A DNA stretch of 6,087 nt from Spirochaetales bacterium (GTDB lineage Bacteria; Spirochaetota; Spirochaetia; Sphaerochaetales; Sphaerochaetaceae). Positions 1-5,266 of the stretch are shown here, piece after piece; the stretch's first letter is position 1; every line of letters starts with the position of its first letter. The stretch spans positions 1-6,087 of the forward strand of contig JAAYQY010000414.1 of the NCBI GenBank assembly GCA_012519125.1, given 5' to 3'. The notes under the pieces were generated by a model, which worked only from the letters and a program-made list of their open reading frames with translations, made no database searches and was not told the DNA's origin. A program made the position numbers and the translations under genes.

Positions 1-9
1 AAGCGTATC

Positions 10-1461
10 TCAAAACCTTTTCTGGGTAGGTACGTCCAACTGCTGAAGAAATTCTACGTTCACCGCCTTGATGTCGGTTATCTCATACCACCCTCGCTTG
101 CCCATTTCCACGGAGAACTGCTGTTGGATTTTGTAGAGGAAGATGGGAATTCCTTCGAAGCCTTGTTGCTGTACGCCCTCATCAGTGTATGAATAGGGGG
201 TGAAGAGCGTTCCGGTGGCCATGAAAGTGGTTGCATCCAACGCGGCAATCTCAAGGTCGGCGACACCATAGAGGAAGGTTCCTTCCACTAAAGGTGGTTT
301 GCCTTCAGAGAGCCAACGGTTGGGGTCCACCTGGCTGTTAATCCCCTCATATGCCTGGCGAGTCTGCCGGGTTACGAAGAGGTTGGTGACCTCCATCGAG
401 ACAGGATTCTTTGTTCCCTTTGCAAGCGATGCTTCCATCTTCTGCAAATCCAGAGCATTCTGCCCTGCATAATACTCCTCGATCACCTGTACTTGGCCCA
501 TCCCGGCCGTGTAGGGTGGAGTGAGAGCAAGCTGAATGCGACTGGTGGTGAACCAGGCAAGTGCGCCGATGCTCAGGACAACGGTAATCACAATCCAACC
601 CTTCTTTCTCCAGAAGATCTTGCGATTGGCACGTTTGGCCTGTCCATCCAAGAACTTTTCGCACGCCTCAATGGAAAGATATTTCTCACGCGTGGATGCT
701 TGCTGCAGAGCAGGAAGATTCCATTGAAGCTCCTCAGTTTGGGCAAGGAAAGTGGAGAGCGCTTTCTGGCTCTCCCTGTTTCCTGCAGCATCACGTTGGC
801 GGGTGAGGCTCAGCGTAAGCGTGGTATGAATGAAATTTGCGGTAGAAGTGGGCAGCTGGGTTTGGGTACTGGTGATGGGCAGGGGTCTGAATGAGTCCTC
901 GCGCGTCAAGCGGTCGGCAAAGGGAGCGAAGCCCAAGGCAGCGTAGTAGAGCAGCTGTCCCATTTGGTCGCACAAGGTGAACGGGGCGTGGATGCCATGA
1001 TGCACCCAAGCCGATATGTTCTGGTAGCGTTCTTCTTCCTCTGCGGTGGAAGAGAAGAGGTCTCCAAGGGTTTGGGGAAGGATGAGGAGCCTGCCATCCT
1101 CAACGCCCCACACTCTCCACAGGGGGAGGATGCCGCTGCTCAGATCGAGAAAATCGGAACTGAGACGAGAAAGTGCATCGGCAAGTCGGCGCACCCAGGT
1201 CAGGGCCTTATCGCGCTTTTTGGTTGCAATCTCGGCGAAGGGGAAAAGATCGAGCTGGTCGAAATAGAGACAGCGTTCCCCGTCAATGATGGTGATGCCT
1301 TTCCAGTACCAGCTCTCAAGATGCTCCCCATCATAGAGGTACCCCCTCTCTTTCTCTCCTTGCAAGAGATAGGAGGGAAGTTCGACTGTTTGGGGTGCGA
1401 TGGTGATGCAACGCATCACGTTCCCCTCGATCATCTGGTCAAAGGTTCGTTTCACTGACAT
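10..1461 (-). CDS. Single-pass membrane protein of unknown function (483 aa)
   Basis: I do not recognise this protein as a named family. It starts at ATG 1461, five nt after an AGGAGA ribosome binding site, inside the 3' end of the MEMO-like gene (23-nt overlap). It ends at TGA 10-12. Seen: residues 1-280 are soluble, with many aromatics and no signal peptide. A basic stretch (KRANRKIFWRKK, 276-287) is followed by one hydrophobic segment (WIVITVVLSIGALAWF, 289-304). About 180 residues follow it. By the positive-inside rule the N-terminal part should be cytoplasmic and the C-terminal part extracytoplasmic. The N-terminal part weakly resembles a degenerate kinase fold: ILPLWRVWGVEDGRLLILP (111-129) is hinge-like and LLYYAALGFAPFADRL (170-185) resembles the helix-F region of Ser/Thr kinases. 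No lysine/HRD/DFG catalytic set is evident. The C-terminal part (about 352-470) is a mixed strand/helix domain, perhaps NTF2-like. Both domain ideas are inference. It is the last gene of the cluster inside the window. Confidence 0.85.
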   Translation of the reverse strand: MSVKRTFDQMIEGNVMRCITIAPQTVELPSYLLQGEKERGYLYDGEHLESWYWKGITIIDGERCLYFDQLDLFPFAEIATKKRDKALTWVRRLADALSRLSSDFLDLSSGILPLWRVWGVEDGRLLILPQTLGDLFSSTAEEEERYQNISAWVHHGIHAPFTLCDQMGQLLYYAALGFAPFADRLTREDSFRPLPITSTQTQLPTSTANFIHTTLTLSLTRQRDAAGNRESQKALSTFLAQTEELQWNLPALQQASTREKYLSIEACEKFLDGQAKRANRKIFWRKKGWIVITVVLSIGALAWFTTSRIQLALTPPYTAGMGQVQVIEEYYAGQNALDLQKMEASLAKGTKNPVSMEVTNLFVTRQTRQAYEGINSQVDPNRWLSEGKPPLVEGTFLYGVADLEIAALDATTFMATGTLFTPYSYTDEGVQQQGFEGIPIFLYKIQQQFSVEMGKRGWYEITDIKAVNVEFLQQLDVPTQKRF

Positions 1462-2296
1462 GCATCTCTCCTAAGCTGGCACTGAGGTGCCATACGATTT
1501 TTTCTTTTCCTTCCCCAACCACCATGGGATGAGGATACTCCTGGCCTTTGTAGTACCAGGAGTCTATGTTCCATCCCTGGGTGGCCCACTTCTGGCGCCT
1601 GATCGCCTCAAGGGACGGGAGATTGCAGCAACTTATCAGGTGGTGCTGCTGTGCTTCCAAAAGAGTGTCGCCACGACGCAAACATTCGCCAAGGTGGTAA
1701 GCATGCTCGGCAGCTACATCATTGGGAAGCAGGGCGTTGGCATTGCTGCTGACGATGAACAACGTCTTCTTTTCATAGTCGGTGATGGAGGCAAGTAGGC
1801 GCTCCAATACATTCAGTTGAGGCTTGGAACAGGTGCCTACCGCAAGGCCAAGAACGGGTGTGTCCGGCACATAGGAGTTGATGAAGGGAAGGGTGAGCTC
1901 GAAAGCACTCTCTTCCTCGAAATAGCTCTCCTGCAGTGCCAAGTGCGGTGTATACAGCGCCTTGAGATGTGCAAGCACGTCGGTGGCAAACCTAATGGGT
2001 TTTCCCCCTATGACCATGCCCTCTCCCTCCAGACTGAAAAGAAAGGCAGGCTCGTCGCACATCAGCACCTCCTGGTGCAGAGGAACGAGCACCACCACCA
2101 GATTGGGACGCAAACCTGCGGTACGTGCGAAACTCTTGTGCAGGGCTTGGAGGCTCATGTCGTAGGATGCATGGGGGCAGAGCAAGGCTGAGGGAAGCGT
2201 AGAAAGGTGAACAGGGGAGGTCCTGATTTGGGTGGCTTCGGAGAGTGAGACCGGATCTTCTGGGTAGAATATCACCTGATGGCGGGGTTCAAGCAT
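1439..2296 (-). CDS. Divergent MEMO-like family protein (AmmeMemoRadiSam system protein B type)
   Basis: This is a 285-residue protein of the MEMO fold (related to human MEMO1 and extradiol-dioxygenase LigB-type proteins). The call rests on motifs in family order: FYPEDP near the N terminus, LLCPHASYDMS (family PHAGY, His42), VVVLVPLHQ (family GPSH, His74), a glycine-containing strand (MVIGGKPIRF), ESAFELTLPF (family EHSxExQLPF), VLGLAVG, FIVSSNANAL (family SSDLSHY) and ISCCNLPSLEAI (family ACGxxP, Cys223). The length is normal. His42, His74 and Cys223 match the metal-binding His49/His81/Cys244 of human MEMO1. The DxxH pair is replaced by N185/A188, and the histidine of EHS by S130. The start at 2296 was chosen because GGAGG lies six nt upstream. 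An upstream in-frame ATG at 2344 would give 16 extra residues deep inside the preceding gene. The start overlaps the rqcH stop by 8 nt. Family membership is fairly sure. The reaction is unknown, and neither an AMMECR1 nor a radical-SAM partner is in the window. Confidence 0.85.
   Translation of the reverse strand: MLEPRHQVIFYPEDPVSLSEATQIRTSPVHLSTLPSALLCPHASYDMSLQALHKSFARTAGLRPNLVVVLVPLHQEVLMCDEPAFLFSLEGEGMVIGGKPIRFATDVLAHLKALYTPHLALQESYFEEESAFELTLPFINSYVPDTPVLGLAVGTCSKPQLNVLERLLASITDYEKKTLFIVSSNANALLPNDVAAEHAYHLGECLRRGDTLLEAQQHHLISCCNLPSLEAIRRQKWATQGWNIDSWYYKGQEYPHPMVVGEGKEKIVWHLSASLGEMHVSETNL
1467..1472 (-). promoter_or_regulatory. Ribosome binding site of the membrane protein gene
   Basis: AGGAGA on the minus strand lies five nt upstream of the ATG at 1461. 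It is inside the coding sequence of the preceding MEMO-like gene, so initiation here is probably coupled to translation of that gene. It supports the ATG at 1461 over the in-frame ATGs at codons 10 and 16. Confidence 0.7.
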
Positions 2297-3722
2297 GTTC
2301 ATCCTCCAAAAGTAATCGTGCCAGACGGCTTTCGTCCAGTACAACTGTCAGGTTTTTCTCCTGAGTTGGCAATACCAAGCCGGTTTTGCCTCCCTTGGGT
2401 CGCCGAAGGTGTTTTACCTGGGTGTAATAGAGATCGGCCTTTCCCTGGCTTTTTGCCTTGCTGAAGACCAAGGCAAGATTAGCAGCATCCAAGAGGACAT
2501 CCAGCGGAACGCTCTTGTTTTTCACAAACTTGATGAAGACATAGCCTCCGGGGAAATCACGGGTATGCATCCAGTAGTCATTGCCCCTGACATGGTGGCG
2601 CAGCAGTTCATCATTCTCCTTTGCATTTCGACCTACCAACAAGGTGAACTGTCCGCTCTGGATAACCAAGCCGGGACTCTTCTGTGTTGTATCGACCTGG
2701 CTGGGTATGGTGGCCAGCTCTTTCTTGAATGCGCGGATCGCCTCCTCTTTATCCAGCAGGGGATCGAGCAACTGTGCATAGCGCTGTTGTTCCCGGACCA
2801 ATGCCTCTTTCGCTTTCTCCATTTCCCCAAGGGCATTCTCATAGGTTCCCTTGGCTTTCTGGTACTTCTCGTAGTAGAGGAGGATGTTCTCCCTTGCCTT
2901 GAGTTTCTCATCCAATTCTATGGTTAGCAGGCTCTCTGGCTCCCAGTCCTCGACTTCAATGCGGGACTTCCTGCCATCCAGCAGGTGTTGGTTTGCACTC
3001 AGGAGGTCTGCTTTCTTCTTCCAAAGCTCATAGCCTTCATGTGCCTTGATCGTGCGCATCTGGCTGGCTAACGTGCTGCTGAGAGTTTTCAGCTCACGAT
3101 CGCGTTTTGCTTCCACCTTGGACAGGAGCTGCTCATAGGTGAGGATATTGCTCTGATTGCCGTACTCTTGCTCGATTTGCCGGTTGAATGAGAGTTCATT
3201 TCGAGGGCGAACAGTGAATGAATCATTCGGGATCTTTTGCTCTTCGGCCATCAGGAAGGTGCCTGAACTCTGCTCTCCTCGACCTGGCCTGCGGTACAGC
3301 AGGTCGAGTATGGTGTGCTCGCTGTCGGTGACGATGACATTTGCACCCGGGCCACTGTAGAAGCGCAGGTAAAGGTAGAGGAGCCTCCCATGGTTGTCCA
3401 AGGTTAGCTGCACCAGACGATCGGCACCGGCCTGTCTGAAGCCGACCACCTTGGATCCTTCCAGGTTAGCCCTGCAAAACTGGATGAAGCGTTGCAGCTT
3501 GGCCGTTTTCCCCCGCTGGCTCACTTGGATGGATTCAGTGAGCATATGCAAGCGGCTGAATGGAGTGCCAAACTCAGTATAGAGCGTCCAGCGTCCAACC
3601 TGCGGGTGGTAGAACTGCCAGCTGAGGGAGTGGAAGTCATGCTGCAGCGTTTGCTGAAGCGAGCTGTCGAGAAGGGGCAACTCCTCAAGGATCAGGGCAA
3701 TTTCACGCCAGTTGAGACTCAT
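2289..3722 (-). CDS. rqcH: NFACT family ribosome-quality-control protein RqcH (Rqc2 homologue)
   Basis: RqcH binds obstructed 50S subunits carrying peptidyl-tRNA after ribosome splitting and recruits tRNA(Ala) to add C-terminal alanine tails that mark the nascent chain for degradation. This is known for the family (Bacillus subtilis RqcH). Older annotation calls it a fibronectin-binding A domain protein. Seen, numbered from the 3722 start: an NFACT-N domain at about 1-145 including FIQFCRANLEGSKVVGF and the conserved Asp-Arg pair (D101-R102, in GADRLVQLTL), a charged helical, probably coiled-coil middle (about 195-340), and an NFACT-R domain (about 375-465) with DYWMHTRDFPGGYVFIK, an alanine-rich helix and YYTQVKHLRRPKGGKTGLVL. 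At 477 residues it is shorter than B. subtilis RqcH (about 570), mostly in the middle. The ATG at 3722 is preferred because AAAGGAG lies four nt upstream. The alternative ATG at 3740 adds six residues and lacks a well-placed site. It overlaps folC by 20 nt. Confidence 0.9.
   Translation of the reverse strand: MSLNWREIALILEELPLLDSSLQQTLQHDFHSLSWQFYHPQVGRWTLYTEFGTPFSRLHMLTESIQVSQRGKTAKLQRFIQFCRANLEGSKVVGFRQAGADRLVQLTLDNHGRLLYLYLRFYSGPGANVIVTDSEHTILDLLYRRPGRGEQSSGTFLMAEEQKIPNDSFTVRPRNELSFNRQIEQEYGNQSNILTYEQLLSKVEAKRDRELKTLSSTLASQMRTIKAHEGYELWKKKADLLSANQHLLDGRKSRIEVEDWEPESLLTIELDEKLKARENILLYYEKYQKAKGTYENALGEMEKAKEALVREQQRYAQLLDPLLDKEEAIRAFKKELATIPSQVDTTQKSPGLVIQSGQFTLLVGRNAKENDELLRHHVRGNDYWMHTRDFPGGYVFIKFVKNKSVPLDVLLDAANLALVFSKAKSQGKADLYYTQVKHLRRPKGGKTGLVLPTQEKNLTVVLDESRLARLLLEDEHA
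2303..2307 (-). promoter_or_regulatory. Ribosome binding site that fixes the MEMO-like start
   Basis: A consensus GGAGG on the minus strand is six nt from the ATG at 2296. It directly abuts another in-frame ATG (2302), which is too close to be used. The site lies within the last codons of rqcH, indicating translational coupling. Confidence 0.75.
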
Positions 3723-5067
3723 AGTGCTCCTTTGTTTCATCGTATGCTGCCTTCACCCCTCCGGCCAGATAGAAGGAGCCGCACACCAAGATGGCGGCAT
3801 GGTTGGGAGTAAGGGCATAGGCTTGTTTCAGAGCCTCCCCGTTGTCCTCCACCAGGTAGATGCGTACAGGCTTCGAGCTGGCAGCCGCTTGCTGTTCAAA
3901 CAGTGCCCGCAACATGACGATGTCGCTCTTCTTGTAACTGCCGGGTTTGCTCACGATGATGGTGGAGAAGTGTTCGAGCACCAGACTTACCATATGGGTA
4001 TGATCCTTGTCCTCAAGAGCTCCGTAGATGACGGTGTTGTCCGACCCGGGGTGCAGATGGGAGAACGAGGAGAGCAAGGAAGCGAGCGAATGGTGGGTAT
4101 GGGCTCCGTCCACATACAGTGGTGGCTCCGAGCTCAGTTGCTGGAAGCGACCGGGAATCTGGTTCTTGGCGAAAGAAGGGAGGATGCGCGGCTCGTACAG
4201 CCCAAGCGTCCTGAGCACAAGCAGGGCAAGCGCGCTGTTTTGTGCCTGAACCTGCCCGCGCATGGCGAGCAACAGATCCTCTTTCCTGCCATCTATCCAC
4301 TGGTAGGTTACAGCCTCACCTTCTTTTGTCGTCTCACTGGAGAGGGAGAGTAGCTCATCGCTGAGCAGGTGGACCTTGCTTTTCTGGGCTCTTGCCTCTG
4401 TAAGGAAGACCTCCAAGGCCTCATCCTCCTCATAGCCGATGAACACCGGCACCCCTTCCTTGATGATCTTGCTCTTCTCAGAAGCTATCTGGGCGATGGT
4501 ATTTCCAAGGATCTTGGTGTGTTCGAGTTCTATGGGGCAGAGCACCGAGGCTTCCGGGATAATGGTGTTGGTGGCATCGAGCCGTCCGCCCAAGCCTGTT
4601 TCTATGACTGCCCAAGTGCAACCTGCTGCTTTGAAAAGCAAGTAGGCGTATGCGGTGAACAACTCGAAGGTGGTGGGGTGGGTTTCTCCCCACTGGTCGG
4701 AAAAGGAGAAGTTGGTGAGCTTGTGTTGCAGAACCCTTCCGGTTTCCACCAACAGCTCCTCGCCAAAGAAGGTTCCGGCGAGCGTGAAGCGCTCCCGGTA
4801 ATCGACCAGATGGGGCGAAAGGTAGAGCCCGGTTTTATACCCGAGAGTGGAGAGTGCACAGGCAAGGTAGCTGGCTGTTGAGCCCTTCCCCTTTGATCCA
4901 GCAAGGTGGATCTTCCGAAAGGCTCTCTCGGGGTTGCCGAGATGGCGCAAGAGTTCAATCATCCTGTCCAGGCGATAGTTCCGGGTTGTATAGTGGTCGG
5001 TCTGCTTCTCTAAGTTGGTGAAACTCTCCATGAAGAAGACCACATCATCAAAGCTGGAAATGTGCAT
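3703..5067 (-). CDS. folC: Bifunctional folylpolyglutamate synthase / dihydrofolate synthase
   Basis: FolC is a cytoplasmic Mur-ligase-family enzyme that uses ATP to add glutamate to dihydropteroate and/or to extend folate gamma-glutamate tails. Seen, numbered from ATG 5067 (454 aa): the family block RLDRMIELLRHLGNPE; the P-loop IHLAGSKGKGSTASYL (AGSKGKGST 56-64; usual AGTNGKGS); YLSPHL (82-87); VIETGLGGRLDATN (about 154-167); HTKILGNT plus the conserved EK pair (197-198, in ASEKSKIIK); PGRFQ (305-309); YVDGAHT (318-324; usual DGAHN); GALEDKD (349-355); and CGSFYLAG (429-436). Length is normal for the family. The start is uncertain. The frame is open to TTG 5118, but no ribosome binding site precedes it. 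GAGG lies 11 nt before ATG 5067 and 5 nt before an in-frame TTG at 5073. Family alignments begin near these two. It is first in the cluster and overlaps rqcH by 20 nt. Whether one or both activities are present cannot be read from sequence. Confidence 0.93.
   Translation of the reverse strand: MHISSFDDVVFFMESFTNLEKQTDHYTTRNYRLDRMIELLRHLGNPERAFRKIHLAGSKGKGSTASYLACALSTLGYKTGLYLSPHLVDYRERFTLAGTFFGEELLVETGRVLQHKLTNFSFSDQWGETHPTTFELFTAYAYLLFKAAGCTWAVIETGLGGRLDATNTIIPEASVLCPIELEHTKILGNTIAQIASEKSKIIKEGVPVFIGYEEDEALEVFLTEARAQKSKVHLLSDELLSLSSETTKEGEAVTYQWIDGRKEDLLLAMRGQVQAQNSALALLVLRTLGLYEPRILPSFAKNQIPGRFQQLSSEPPLYVDGAHTHHSLASLLSSFSHLHPGSDNTVIYGALEDKDHTHMVSLVLEHFSTIIVSKPGSYKKSDIVMLRALFEQQAAASSKPVRIYLVEDNGEALKQAYALTPNHAAILVCGSFYLAGGVKAAYDETKEHYESQLA
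3727..3733 (-). promoter_or_regulatory. Ribosome binding site of rqcH
   Basis: AAAGGAG on the minus strand lies four nt from the ATG at 3722, within the 3' end of folC. It favours this start over the ATG at 3740. The spacing is slightly short but acceptable. Confidence 0.6.
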
Positions 5068-5159
5068 ACTCAACGATACCTCGTCGTAAACTGTAGTCGC
5101 ATCCTGCGCTTTGGTCAACGCAAGGGAGGGTTTTGCGTCTCCCTGACAGCTGCATTACA

Positions 5160-5186
5160 CTATTACGTAATATGAAAACCTGTCAT
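5160..5186 (-). promoter_or_regulatory. Weak candidate promoter for the folC-rqcH-MEMO cluster
   Basis: On the minus strand, ATGACA (5181-5186) could be a -35 box and TAATAG (5160-5165) a -10 box, but the spacer is only 15 nt, so the match is poor. A promoter must lie in this region because the neighbouring gene is divergent. The exact boxes are a guess. Confidence 0.25.
5161..5172. repeat. 12-bp perfect palindrome, possible operator
   Basis: TATTACGTAATA equals its own reverse complement, and the symmetry does not extend further. It lies about 20 bp upstream of the -35 box of the right-facing promoter and overlaps the likely -10 area of the left-facing one. This position suits a dimeric regulator controlling one or both genes. 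The regulator is not in the window. The palindrome is seen directly; operator function is inference. Confidence 0.4.
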
Positions 5187-5193
5187 GATAATC

Positions 5194-5223
5194 TTGATAT
5201 TTCCCAATTCTTCTGCCTATAGT
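5194..5223 (+). promoter_or_regulatory. Sigma70-type promoter for the acyl-CoA synthetase gene
   Basis: TTGATA (5194-5199) and TATAGT (5218-5223) are separated by 18 nt. Each is close to the TTGACA/TATAAT consensus, and the surroundings are A+T-rich. Transcription would start near 5230, leaving a short leader of about 37 nt that contains the ribosome binding site. Confidence 0.55.
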
Positions 5224-5253
5224 ATAAGAAGATTGCATATTCTGTGCTGTTAA

Positions 5254-5259
5254 GAGGAG
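5254..5259 (+). promoter_or_regulatory. Ribosome binding site of the acyl-CoA synthetase gene
   Basis: GAGGAG lies seven nt upstream of the ATG at 5267, in a purine-rich run (AAGAGGAGAAGGAAA). It fixes the start with good confidence. Confidence 0.75.
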
Positions 5260-5266
5260 AAGGAAA

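Larger units (their letters stand above)
5068..5266. other. Divergent intergenic region between folC and the acyl-CoA synthetase gene
   Basis: This stretch of about 200 nt is the only non-coding region in the window. It is clearly more A+T-rich than the flanking genes in its central part (about 5150-5245). It must carry the promoters of both transcription units. It contains a 12-bp perfect palindrome, a right-facing sigma70-like promoter and a weak left-facing candidate. Positions 5068-5118 could encode up to 17 extra N-terminal residues of FolC if the TTG at 5118 were used. I see no convincing terminator hairpin, riboswitch or small RNA here. Confidence 0.8.

Noticed and set aside
493..894. 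A 133-codon plus-strand open frame opposite the membrane segment of the 483-residue protein
   Set aside because: No ribosome binding site or motif is seen. The minus-strand membrane helix flanked by basic residues is the more credible coding signal.
964..1458. A 164-codon plus-strand open frame opposite the membrane protein gene
   Set aside because: It has no family resemblance and no Shine-Dalgarno sequence. The minus-strand frame fits the neighbouring operon by overlap and ribosome binding site.
2297..2344. A longer N terminus for the MEMO-like protein from ATG 2344
   Set aside because: It would overlap rqcH by 56 nt without a ribosome binding site, whereas ATG 2296 has a consensus GGAGG at ideal spacing.
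2409..2927. A 172-codon plus-strand open frame opposite rqcH
   Set aside because: It is antisense to the NFACT-R and coiled-coil coding region. Its composition is low-complexity shadow sequence with no motif.
3712..4353. A 213-codon open frame on the plus strand, antisense to folC
   Set aside because: It lies wholly within folC, which has clear family motifs. The antisense frame has no ribosome binding site or recognisable domain, and such frames are common opposite genes of this base composition.
4369..4881. A 170-codon plus-strand open frame opposite folC
   Set aside because: It is a mirror of the FolC nucleotide-binding region and has no independent support.
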